Part shown: positions 23,682 to 31,393 of the stretch, piece after piece
How positions within the stretch are numbered: the stretch's first letter is position 1
Layout: each line of letters begins with the position of its first letter
NCBI GenBank assembly: GCA_016789105.1
Contig: JAEURN010000011.1
Coordinates: forward strand, 1-64,000
Source of the DNA: Armatimonadota bacterium
Lineage (GTDB): Bacteria > Armatimonadota > Fimbriimonadia > Fimbriimonadales > Fimbriimonadaceae
Direction of reading: 5' to 3'
DNA: 64,000 nt
Position numbers and translations under genes: made by a program
The notes under the pieces: model-generated
The model's input: only the letters and a program-made list of their open reading frames with translations
Database searches by the model: none
What the model was told of the DNA's origin: nothing

Positions 23682-24614
23682 ATGGATACACCTAAAAAAC
23701 CCCTCGGCAAATCGGATGCGTTGGCCTTTCTCCGGGCCCTCGACCCCCCGGCAGGGGACATCCCGATGGAATTCACGGCCGAGCAATTGGAGGATTATGC
23801 CCATGGCCGGGCGGATCACGAAACGAACCAGCTGATCGAAGCCGCCCGCGCTTTGGATCCCCAAATAGACGAAGAGGTCCGGGTTTTGCAGGGCGAATTG
23901 CAGCTGATCCCGGAAGCCCAGGCGGCGGCCCCCATCGCCCGCAACCCTTGGAAGGCCGCCACGTTCGCGTTTGGGGCGGCGGCGTGTGCCTTGGCCGCAT
24001 TGGCGGCCGTCAACTTGGCATCCCGACCAAAAGAGGTGGCCCAGCTCGGCGGGTCTTCAATCATCGAAATGGGCGGCAAAACCTATGCAATGGCCGAACT
24101 GAGCCAGTCGGCCGTTGCGGCGCTGGCCAATGGGGCGATCACCGCTGGCGAGAACTGGGTCAAAGTCTCACCCCCCGGAATTGCCAGGGGTTCGGATGAA
24201 TTCGCCATCTCGACCCCGACGGACACGACATTGGAGGGATCCGTGTTTTCCCTAGAGTTCCAAGCCCCCGATGACGTCCATAAGGTTTCGGTATCGGTCC
24301 GCGGTCCACAGTCCATCGATGCCGCAGTTGACTCCGGGAAGTTCCAGGCCGGGCTTGCCCCCGGCCTCTATACGGTTCGGATCCAGGGCGAGGCCGACAA
24401 CGGGCAGATCGTAAGCAGCGAGTTTAGAATCCGGATCATGGACGACGCCGAGCGAACCGAATATGAACGCGAGCTCGCCGGCGCGTCAAACCCCATCGAC
24501 CGGCTCATCGTTTACGCCAATCACGGAGTCCGCCACGAGTTTGACCGCACGCGGGCCGCCTTGGGCAAATCGGCACCCGATATCACGTTCTCCCCGACGG
24601 GCGGATCCCGTTGA
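23682..24614 (+). CDS. Membrane protein with anti-sigma-like N-terminus
   Basis: 310 residues. Residues about 31-72 (FTAEQLEDYAHGRADHETNQL, then a helical stretch) have the shape of the cytoplasmic anti-sigma domain found in zinc-finger-like anti-sigma factors, without the Cys/His zinc ligands. A membrane helix spans about 92-113, and about 195 residues follow outside, including a beta-rich segment (VHKVSVSVRGPQSIDAAV) that looks like a sandwich fold. It follows the sigma-like gene by 5 bases. It probably sequesters that protein at the membrane until cleaved. The caspase-like gene starts 31 bases downstream. Confidence 0.55.
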   Translation: MDTPKKPLGKSDALAFLRALDPPAGDIPMEFTAEQLEDYAHGRADHETNQLIEAARALDPQIDEEVRVLQGELQLIPEAQAAAPIARNPWKAATFAFGAAACALAALAAVNLASRPKEVAQLGGSSIIEMGGKTYAMAELSQSAVAALANGAITAGENWVKVSPPGIARGSDEFAISTPTDTTLEGSVFSLEFQAPDDVHKVSVSVRGPQSIDAAVDSGKFQAGLAPGLYTVRIQGEADNGQIVSSEFRIRIMDDAERTEYERELAGASNPIDRLIVYANHGVRHEFDRTRAALGKSAPDITFSPTGGSR

Positions 24615-24645
24615 CCCTGACCAGACAATAGAAGCTAATTTCACC

Positions 24646-25626
24646 ATGACACTCACGACTCTCCTCTCGTTCGCAATCTTGTCGCGCAGTGCCGCAACTC
24701 CGGCAAAGGCGGTTCCCGCCCCAGCGGCCGCAAGCACAACCTATGCGCTGATCTATGGGGTCGGGAACTACCCGAACTTTGTGAATGCCGCCGGCGAAAC
24801 GGTGGTGAACGCCCTGCACGGCCCCCCAAACGACACCGACGACATGCGCAAACTCATCACCCGCGACTACGGGGTACCGGGCTCCAACACCCGGCTGAGA
24901 CTCAATTCCAATGCGACGGCCGACACGTTGATCGCCGATTTGAAGTGGGTCGTCTCCAAGGTCAAGCCAGGGGACACCTTCTTTTTCTACTTCTCGGGTC
25001 ACGGGATTCAGTTGAAGAACGCAGCGGAGCCCGATGGGCTTGATGAGGGGATCGTCCTTTCGGGAGGGCGGTTTGTCGTGGATGACGACATCCGCGGGTT
25101 ACGGGAGGCATTCAACAACGCCGGGGTGAACGTGGTGTTCATCTTCGATTCGTGTTTTTCGGGCGGGCTTTCCCGTGGGCCGTTTGAAGGGTTCTTCCGA
25201 GGGCAAGGAGTCCGGTTCTCCAACCGCTTGATGACCGAAAAGAACAGTGCTCGGCGCCCGACACGCAGAGCGATCGGGGGCGAATCGCACCCCAAGGCCC
25301 TGCCAAAGCAGCAATTGACGGCAAACGGCAAGGGCTACGGACTTATGCTCGAGGCATCTGGCGAAAACCAGAGTTCAGTGGAAGTCGAGGACGAAAACGG
25401 AAAACTCCCGGCCCGTGGGATTTTCACCTGGGTCTTTGCCGAAACTGTCCGACAGAACCCCTCGGCCAGTTTGGGTGCGGTCATGAAGGCGATCCTTAAA
25501 GAGTTTGACGAGGAGGGGATCTCCGATATGCAGCGACCTCAATACGAAACGTTCAACCGGGATGCCACAGGGAGTCCGCTTAGGACTTTGCTCAAACCGC
25601 AAACCACCGCAAACCGGCTCCAATAA
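24646..25626 (+). CDS. Caspase-like cysteine peptidase (family C14), exported
   Basis: 326 residues. An N-terminal hydrophobic stretch (1 to about 22) followed by an Ala/Pro-rich linker suggests a signal peptide or anchor. The caspase fold follows: YGVGNYPNF, the acidic GPPNDTDDMRKLI region, FFYFSGHG with catalytic His119 and FIFDSCFSGG with catalytic Cys170. Metacaspase-type enzymes of this group usually cut after basic residues. ATG 24646 is chosen because the open frame upstream overlaps the anti-sigma gene. It is the third gene of the run with the sigma/anti-sigma-like pair, so cleavage of the anti-sigma protein is an attractive but unproven role. Confidence 0.85.
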   Translation: MTLTTLLSFAILSRSAATPAKAVPAPAAASTTYALIYGVGNYPNFVNAAGETVVNALHGPPNDTDDMRKLITRDYGVPGSNTRLRLNSNATADTLIADLKWVVSKVKPGDTFFFYFSGHGIQLKNAAEPDGLDEGIVLSGGRFVVDDDIRGLREAFNNAGVNVVFIFDSCFSGGLSRGPFEGFFRGQGVRFSNRLMTEKNSARRPTRRAIGGESHPKALPKQQLTANGKGYGLMLEASGENQSSVEVEDENGKLPARGIFTWVFAETVRQNPSASLGAVMKAILKEFDEEGISDMQRPQYETFNRDATGSPLRTLLKPQTTANRLQ

Positions 25627-25681
25627 TATTTTCCCCTGACCGGTTTTCCGGTCGGCTCTCCTAGTGCAAAGGGAAAAGAAC

Positions 25682-26320
25682 ATGGACCCACAGCACATCA
25701 GAGACGAACACGCGGCATACCGGCTGGCAATCCGCAGCCAGTCCTCTCCGGCAGACCTGGCAACCTGGCATTCGGTTGGAAACTGGCTGGTTCCCCAAGC
25801 CAAAGACTTGATCGACCCATCTGGCCAACCGCTCGACACAGGAGTCGAGTGGCGCGAGTACGGAAAGATCTTGGATCCCCTTGGTTATTGCGACGCGACC
25901 CTGCTCACGGCCGACATGGGGTTCAAGGCGGTTGCCTGCTTCAACCGAATGGGACGATTGAGTTCCGTCACTACATTCGACCATGGGTCGCGGACGGCGG
26001 TTGTCGTGGGCGGGGATGCCGAGGCCATCGCGTTGGCCTCGATAGACGACCGGCGAGCCAACGCCTCCTTTGTAGGCATGAAGGGAGGGCTGCTCGGCCA
26101 AGTCACCCAAGAGTTTGGCGATGGCCGGATGTCCGTCCGGAAAGTGCAGGGCCGGCAAGAAGATTTCTCGGCAATCCGGCGCGACCGCCATCTCATATTC
26201 TTTTCGGGCGGATTGCGGCTCGGATCGGTGGAGTTTGCGAATCGGGTCAGCCCGGCGGATTGCCTCCTGGCATCCAGGTTTGCGCTTTCGGTTGCGGCCG
26301 GGGATCCGAAGGTGGTTTGA
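25682..26320 (+). CDS. Unknown protein in the caspase operon
   Basis: 212 residues, no signal peptide and no family recognised. The sequence is mixed alpha/beta, with a strand-rich centre (GFKAVACFNRMGRLSSVTTF, AVVVGGDAEAIALASIDD). ATG 25682 follows a GGGAAAAGAA stretch. It lies 55 bases after the caspase gene in the same direction and may be its partner or substrate. A frameless homology search found nothing by eye. Confidence 0.55.
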   Translation: MDPQHIRDEHAAYRLAIRSQSSPADLATWHSVGNWLVPQAKDLIDPSGQPLDTGVEWREYGKILDPLGYCDATLLTADMGFKAVACFNRMGRLSSVTTFDHGSRTAVVVGGDAEAIALASIDDRRANASFVGMKGGLLGQVTQEFGDGRMSVRKVQGRQEDFSAIRRDRHLIFFSGGLRLGSVEFANRVSPADCLLASRFALSVAAGDPKVV

Positions 26321-26337
26321 AGGTGGCGACGGCAACC

Positions 26338-26574
26338 ATGGAACCGGTCGTGATCGAAATCGGTCGCCGGGAGCTGCTGGAGACGTTTGACCAGTTGATC
26401 CAATGCGGGCCAGAATGGGCATTCACCCGCGAGCACTCATTGGACTTCCTCGACGCCGTGCAGTCGGCCCTTTGCGGCTTGGATCCGTACCAGCCGGCCT
26501 CATGGCGAATCCGGGCGACCCCCGAATTCGCCATGCTTCTCAAAGGAATGGGGCTGGGCCGCCTAGCGGCTTAG
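26338..26574 (+). CDS. Small unknown protein, 78 residues
   Basis: Begins 17 bases after the previous stop with ATG 26338 (an in-frame GTG at 26323 is possible). Composition is helical and acidic (RRELLETFDQLIQ, REHSLDFLDAVQSAL), soluble, no cysteine motif. Its last 12 bases overlap the end of the convergent caspase-like gene. No function recognised. Codon use and operon position support it as real. Confidence 0.5.
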   Translation: MEPVVIEIGRRELLETFDQLIQCGPEWAFTREHSLDFLDAVQSALCGLDPYQPASWRIRATPEFAMLLKGMGLGRLAA

Positions 26575-28722
26575 AAGCCAATAGGTCGCGGTGGCCACAC
26601 CCCAATCTTGAAGGCGGTCTGCAGGCCCCCGGTCGGCGGTCGCTTCGCCGCCGTTCATGATCTGGTTGAGCAGATCCTCGGCGGCAGAGCCATCGGCCCC
26701 CCGGACACCGGCACTCACCAGGCGGGAAAAGTCGAAGTCCTTTTCATTGGCGATGACCTTGATGGATTCCGTCCCCCCTTTGCCGAAGGCCGGGCTTGGG
26801 TTGACCAATCGGAGTGCGGCCGGATCGGCAAGGGCCTGCTGCTCGGTTAGGAGCCTCCCCCGCAACCCCAGGTAGGTCCAGCCCGACCATTGATCCCGTT
26901 CGATCTGGATGGGGGTCGCCGCATACGACTCTCCGCTGCCATCTGTCGGCGCGCGGAATGGGAAGACCGCTTTGACGCTGTGGTCTTGGTCAACTGCAAG
27001 AGCTGAAATGTACACGCGGGAGTGCTTAGCAAAGAATTGGCCGGGGATGTGGTCGGTTTCAAGTTTTTCAGCTTCCGGATTCGCCCGCACGCGCACGGCA
27101 ATACAAAAAACGGAATCCGGGCCAATCCTTCCCTTGAGCGCCTCCCCGGCCAGCAAGCCTGTCGCCCTCATGGCGCTCCCTTGGAATTCGCCTTTATCCC
27201 TTTGACTCGGGGTGAAATTCGTGGTGACCGGCACCAACTTGATTTCGACGTTGAAGGATGGGATCCCCGCCATGTCGAGATTCCGGACAAGGTCGCCATG
27301 GGCGACGCACCGGATCAAGTCTGCCGTGGCCATCTGGACATCTTTGAGCGGTTTGAGCATGACCGTTGCCCCGTTTTTTGAAACGATCTCCAGGTAGCCG
27401 GAACTCGTGTCATAGCGGAATTGGTAGTCGGAGGGTTTGCCAGGGGGGATGATGGCGATCAAGGGATTTCCCACGAGCTTGGATTGGTTGTCCCAATCAA
27501 GTGCCTGGGCGGTGGCCAGGTCGGCGGGGCCGATTTTGACGACCCGGGCTCCGACGGAATCGACGACCCTGGCCGAAAGATCGTCATGGGTTGGGGGCGG
27601 GGCCTCACTACCCAACGGTTTGAGTTGGGTGAAGTCGGCAAAGCACAGCCCTGCCTCCAGCTCTTGTTTGTAACCTTTGCCGTCGGTGACCAAAAACCGC
27701 ATTCCGGGGCGGATCCCCTGCAATTGGCCGACAGGGATGAACGGCAAATCCGGGTTGTATTCGACATCAGCCGAAAAAGCCTTGAACCTTTTGCGGTAGG
27801 TGGAGAGTTTGCCTTGCCCCGCCCGGGCCGGATCCTGCTTGGGGAAGAAGACGGGAAAATTCCAACTCTGCGCGGCGATTTGCCCGCCAAAAAGGGGCCG
27901 GTCGACGGCACCCCGGACCTCCGGTTCGCGGGTGGACCGGGTTTGCATGGCGACGCCGTTCAGGAGGGTTTCGAAATCGCGGTAGGTGATTCCGGCGGAA
28001 ATGCGGGGGCCGAGTTTGAGTAGCGAATAGGCGAGCGGCCCCATGGATTGCCCATCTTCATCTTGGACTTCGGAAACTGGTTGGAATTGGTTACCTGCCG
28101 AGACGTAGACGAATTCCTTCGGGTCGCCCAAGGGTGGCAGAGCGAGGCGCTCGGGGTTTGGTTTGGTGACTTTGGCGACCAATTCGCGGGTCCGTCCGCC
28201 GGATCGGTCGGCCGCCCCGGAATAGCAGCAATCGAGGAAGATTGTGGCGTCGGTCACACCAGCTGGGAGCCGGCTGAATTCGACCCTCAACTCGCGGGTC
28301 AGGATGAGAGAATCGGAATCGATCTCGCCCGTGGCAAGCTTGCGGAGTTTGGGCGGAACGATGGCTCCGATGGTCTCCGGCCCGCTTCCGGTGGGGATCG
28401 CCAAGCCATGGCCACCCCACCACAGCACGACGACGTTACCGGGCTTGGCGCCAGCGACCAGCCAATTCCGGACTTCGCCCAATATTGAGTCCCGATCCAT
28501 CTTGGAACTGTCATTGACGACTTTGATCTCGTCTTCGGGGACTCCTAACCTCTCCCGGAAAAAGTCGTGCACCCTCTCCACGTCCTTTGCGGCGCTGAGA
28601 TCCTGGCCGGGAAACTGTGGGTACTTCCCCGCCCCGATCAAAAGGATTCTGTAGTGGTGGGGGGGGGCTTCTGGGCGAGGTGCCGCCAGCAAAACCGAAC
28701 TTAAAATTAGGGCGTTCAACAT
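26563..28722 (-). CDS. Large secreted caspase-like peptidase with C-terminal DUF4384-like region
   Basis: 719 residues from ATG 28722 (the open frame reaches 28821 but the signal peptide MLNALILSSVLLAAPRPEA starts here). The caspase fold spans about 24-260, with VVLWWGGHGLAI (His105) and IFLDCCYSGAA (Cys166 aligned to the catalytic Cys). Residues about 300-719 are a long beta-rich region. It resembles DUF4384-type domains that accompany bacterial caspases and is probably for binding or regulation. It is divergent from the ClpP-like gene and convergent with the small gene at 26338. The family call is strong; the substrate is unknown. Confidence 0.82.
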   Translation of the reverse strand: MLNALILSSVLLAAPRPEAPPHHYRILLIGAGKYPQFPGQDLSAAKDVERVHDFFRERLGVPEDEIKVVNDSSKMDRDSILGEVRNWLVAGAKPGNVVVLWWGGHGLAIPTGSGPETIGAIVPPKLRKLATGEIDSDSLILTRELRVEFSRLPAGVTDATIFLDCCYSGAADRSGGRTRELVAKVTKPNPERLALPPLGDPKEFVYVSAGNQFQPVSEVQDEDGQSMGPLAYSLLKLGPRISAGITYRDFETLLNGVAMQTRSTREPEVRGAVDRPLFGGQIAAQSWNFPVFFPKQDPARAGQGKLSTYRKRFKAFSADVEYNPDLPFIPVGQLQGIRPGMRFLVTDGKGYKQELEAGLCFADFTQLKPLGSEAPPPTHDDLSARVVDSVGARVVKIGPADLATAQALDWDNQSKLVGNPLIAIIPPGKPSDYQFRYDTSSGYLEIVSKNGATVMLKPLKDVQMATADLIRCVAHGDLVRNLDMAGIPSFNVEIKLVPVTTNFTPSQRDKGEFQGSAMRATGLLAGEALKGRIGPDSVFCIAVRVRANPEAEKLETDHIPGQFFAKHSRVYISALAVDQDHSVKAVFPFRAPTDGSGESYAATPIQIERDQWSGWTYLGLRGRLLTEQQALADPAALRLVNPSPAFGKGGTESIKVIANEKDFDFSRLVSAGVRGADGSAAEDLLNQIMNGGEATADRGPADRLQDWGVATATYWLLSR

Positions 28723-28813
28723 TTTTCTAAATCTTCCCCTGAGTGGTGGGGGCCTTGGTTCCATTGCTGTTGTCGGCCGCAAGAAAAGGGGCCACAAAGA
28801 GCAGGACAAGGAT

Positions 28814-29401
28814 ATGGACAACTTTACTCACAGCATTCGACGCTTCGCAACGCTCGCCGTTGCCGCATTGGCCGCCACCGCCGCCTTTGCCGGGACCTTT
28901 AAGGACATTTCCAATGAGGACACCCCGGATGGCGAACGCTGGATCCAATACACCGGCACTGTCGCCAACAGCGACCTGAAAACCTACGAGAAGCTCCTCC
29001 GTGGCGATGAAACCATCGTCTTGGTCATGAGCTCGGGGGGCGGGGATTTTTATGCCGGGATCGCTCTTGGCAAAATGACTCGCAAATATCGCGACATGGT
29101 GCAGATCTTGGTGGATAAGGCCTATTCCGCCGCGGCCCTGTGGACCCTGGGCGACGACGACTACGATTGGTTGGACGACGACGCCGAACTGGGCTTCCAC
29201 TTGCCCTACATCTATGCCCAGAACGCGACGGCTGGGACTGACCAAAAGATCGGATACGCGATGGGGCGGTATCTGGAAGATGTGATGGGCCGGGATGAAG
29301 CCGATACATTCATGGATGTCTTGGGCCAAATCCGGGACGAGCATGGCAAGTTCGCGATGCTTTGCTTTGCCCCGGACAAAGACCCGTACATCAAGGAATA
29401 G
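28814..29401 (+). CDS. Exported ClpP/crotonase-fold serine peptidase-like protein
   Basis: 195 residues with a signal peptide (about 1-26, ending AAFAG). The mature part follows the ClpP fold: VLVMSSGGGDFYAGIALGKM (oxyanion-hole loop) and VDKAYSAAALW with Ser105 at the nucleophile position. GFHLPY supplies His129, 24 residues later; in ClpP the Ser-His spacing is 25. No ATPase partner can act outside the cytoplasm, so it would work alone or as a membrane-side peptidase like SppA/NfeD-type proteins. An AAGGA precedes the ATG. A strong terminator follows. Confidence 0.7.
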   Translation: MDNFTHSIRRFATLAVAALAATAAFAGTFKDISNEDTPDGERWIQYTGTVANSDLKTYEKLLRGDETIVLVMSSGGGDFYAGIALGKMTRKYRDMVQILVDKAYSAAALWTLGDDDYDWLDDDAELGFHLPYIYAQNATAGTDQKIGYAMGRYLEDVMGRDEADTFMDVLGQIRDEHGKFAMLCFAPDKDPYIKE

Positions 29402-29426
29402 CCCCCCAATCGGACGCGCTCTCGCC

Positions 29427-29461
29427 AGGTGCCTTTGAGGAAACTCAAAGGCACCTTTTTT
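29427..29461 (+). terminator. Intrinsic terminator of the ClpP-like gene
   Basis: A perfect 13-bp stem (29427-29439 with 29444-29456) and GAAA loop, followed by five or more T. It starts 25 bases after the stop codon. Confidence 0.9.
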
Positions 29462-29883
29462 GCATTAGACTTCCAAGTTTTTTACCGACCTGGGATGACC
29501 GGACCGATCGAGTCGGATGGGCTGGCCCTGGATCGGCCTTTGGTTGCGGAACCCATTGCGTGGACAAGCTCAGGCGGCCTCCCGGGAAGGAAAACCTGAT
29601 GCAAGTTGCCGAGGAGGTGTCAAGAGCCTCCCTTGCGTCAAGCCCGAGCCCTGCCAGAGTGGAATAGCCGGTCTCACTCCCGATGAAGGCCAAGTACATC
29701 CAGGGCGCATTGAATTTCCTGAAATCTGGTGTCGCCGAGGCCGGCACACTCCCCTAGAAACCGAGGGTTCGAGCCTCTGGCCCCATTCGACCGAGAGCCT
29801 ATTGTGTGAGATCCGTCCGGGATCCCCAGCCCTAGTCGGCGGACATCCGAATGTCCGCCGGGAGATGGGGCTCCACCAACAGA
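29462..29883. other. Non-coding stretch of about 420 bases with hairpins and a T-arm-like motif
   Basis: No gene with recognisable protein features. The region holds a 10-bp perfect hairpin (CGGCGGACAT, loop CCGA, 29838-29861) and a T-arm-like GAGGGTTCGAGCCTC near 29762-29776 without a cloverleaf. It also has a 24-codon frame at 29683-29757 (MKAKYIQGALNF...). The 3' part ends in GGGGCTCCACCA but has no matching 5' acceptor. It may encode a structured RNA or be a tRNA-derived relic. I could not match it to tmRNA, RNase P or SRP RNA landmarks. Confidence 0.35.
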
Positions 29884-29913
29884 AAAGCCCCCGCCGGAGA
29901 TGGCGGGGGCTTT
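29884..29913 (-). terminator. Terminator of the 29927-30751 gene
   Basis: A hairpin with arms GCCCCCGCC/GGCGGGGGC flanked by AAA and TTT. On the minus strand it ends in TTTTCT, 14 bases after the stop codon. Confidence 0.85.
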
Positions 29914-29926
29914 GGGTGACCTTTGA

Positions 29927-30751
29927 TTAGAGCTTGGGCATTTTGAGGCCCGCGTAGGCATAGATGTCGGCCCTTTGGGCGTTACGGGCATCGCTCGCCA
30001 CAACGACCGGACGCACGACCGTGACAATGAAGTGCCCCTCCGAAGTCTTGTTGGAATGCACACCGCCGACCCCGGCGACCGTGACATCGAACCCGGATTG
30101 CGGGCGGTTGGCGGTGATTTCGACCCGGAGGCCGACCACAGAGACGGTTTTGGTCACCATCCAGCTCTCGTGCCTTCTGAGCCCGGCAAAGGGTAAGTAC
30201 GGATCGAGTTGGCTTTGTTGAAACGCCTGGGCGAGATACCTCATCCCGGCAGGTTGGAATTCTTGGACGGAAACGTCGTCCCAGCTGAGTTTGACGGTCA
30301 GGTTGTTGGCATCCCCGGCGCTGACCCGGATCCCCAAGCTCGACGTGACCACTTTGAAGACCCCCTGGAACTCTCCTTGCGACATGTTGGCGCGGCTGAA
30401 TTCAACGCTCCCCGCACCAAACCGATAAGTGGAGACCAATTGCCGGGAAACCGCTTCCCGGACCGGGAGGGACAGGGCGGCGAGGGAGCTGACCGTGTCG
30501 GCTTCGAGCTCGTCGGTGCGGTAGTCGCTCTCGTGCCTGGGAAGCGGCCAATGCCCGAGCCGGCTATAGCGGCGGAATTGGCCGGGTTGGATGGTCGAGA
30601 GCAAGTCGTCAAGGGTGCGCATCCCGCGGATTTTCCCGTAGGGGTCTTGGATCCGGTCGATGACCACTTGGGCAAAGTTTGCCTGAGCCGAAGAGGCGGC
30701 CAAAACTGCCAAAACGGCGGCCGCTGCTTTTGTATGGATTAATGTTTTCAT
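29927..30751 (-). CDS. Secreted protein of unknown function
   Basis: 274 residues from ATG 30751, with a clear signal peptide ending AASSAQA. No domain recognised. The mature part has an N-terminal helical half and a strand-rich C-terminal half (SLGIRVSAGDANNLTVKLSW, SVVGLRVEITANRPQSGFDV). The organisation suggests a small beta-sandwich. No cysteines in the mature chain except none near the termini. It is flanked by the ClpP-like and TPR-CHAT genes, so it could be a substrate or partner, but nothing direct shows that. Confidence 0.65.
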   Translation of the reverse strand: MKTLIHTKAAAAVLAVLAASSAQANFAQVVIDRIQDPYGKIRGMRTLDDLLSTIQPGQFRRYSRLGHWPLPRHESDYRTDELEADTVSSLAALSLPVREAVSRQLVSTYRFGAGSVEFSRANMSQGEFQGVFKVVTSSLGIRVSAGDANNLTVKLSWDDVSVQEFQPAGMRYLAQAFQQSQLDPYLPFAGLRRHESWMVTKTVSVVGLRVEITANRPQSGFDVTVAGVGGVHSNKTSEGHFIVTVVRPVVVASDARNAQRADIYAYAGLKMPKL

Positions 30752-30870
30752 GGGTGTCCCTGTGCCGCAGAAATCGTGTGCGGCCAAGAAGTCATGAACC
30801 GCGATCTTGCTGGCTCAGGGGGTGGATTGCGGATTTGGAACTTCAACCGCCCTGTTCAAACAGCGGAAAG

Positions 30871-30896
30871 CCCCGGCCGGATGTTCCGGACCGGGG
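30871..30896 (-). terminator. Probable terminator of the Tyr/Gly-rich peptide gene
   Basis: CCCCGG/CCGGGG plus inner CCGG/CCGG pairing with loop AACAT on the minus strand, followed by CTTTCC. The T-run is short, so confidence is limited. The 30752-31085 stretch otherwise holds no gene I can support. Confidence 0.4.
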
Positions 30897-31085
30897 CGGG
30901 GCATGGGGGTAGAAGGCTCACCTGCCCGGCGTGGACAGGGGGATTTGGCCGTTGCGTCCCATGGCCGCTGGCAAATAGATCCGTGCGAGGTCGGGTTGTT
31001 CGTCGATTCGAAAGTTGTGCATAGCATTCTGTGGTGGTCGGTGGGGGGCTGGGTGGCTCCCAACCCCCCGATGGTGCCCATGTCG

Positions 31086-31217
31086 TTACCAGGGCTTGTA
31101 GTCTTCGCGGTATCCCCAAGTGGGATAGAGCTTGTTGTCGTAGCCGTAGCCGGTGTAACCGCCACGGTCGTTGACCCAGCCGAAGCCGCCGCCGCCATAA
31201 GGATTCTCTGTGTACAT
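31086..31217 (-). CDS. 43-residue Tyr/Gly/Trp-rich peptide
   Basis: Starts at ATG 31217 with an AAAGGAG ribosome site 12 bases upstream. Sequence begins MYTENPYGGGGFGWVND and continues with GYTGYGYD-type repeats, ending in REDYKPW. It has eight tyrosines and three tryptophans in 43 residues, no signal peptide and no cysteine. Such low-complexity aromatic peptides occur as structural or phase-separating proteins and as substrates of modifying enzymes, but none is adjacent. It is divergent from the TPR-CHAT gene, 176 bases apart. The start signal and codon composition support a real gene. Confidence 0.5.
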   Translation of the reverse strand: MYTENPYGGGGFGWVNDRGGYTGYGYDNKLYPTWGYREDYKPW

Positions 31218-31393
31218 GTTTCTGTGTTTCTCCTTTCCGGGTGACCCTCTCCCGTGCACCCGACACCACTCTGAGAACCGTTGGAAATTCTGCCCAGGGG
31301 GCTTTTTGAAAAAAAACTTTCGAGACGGCGGCTCGTCCAAACTGTGCCGGCCCACGACACCGGCATAATATCTTTGACTTGTGAAGGCTGCCG

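Noticed and set aside
29740-29890. Possible tRNA or tmRNA (T-arm-like motif, terminal CTCCACCA)
   Set aside because: No matching acceptor 5' strand, D-arm or anticodon arm could be drawn; left only as a structured region.
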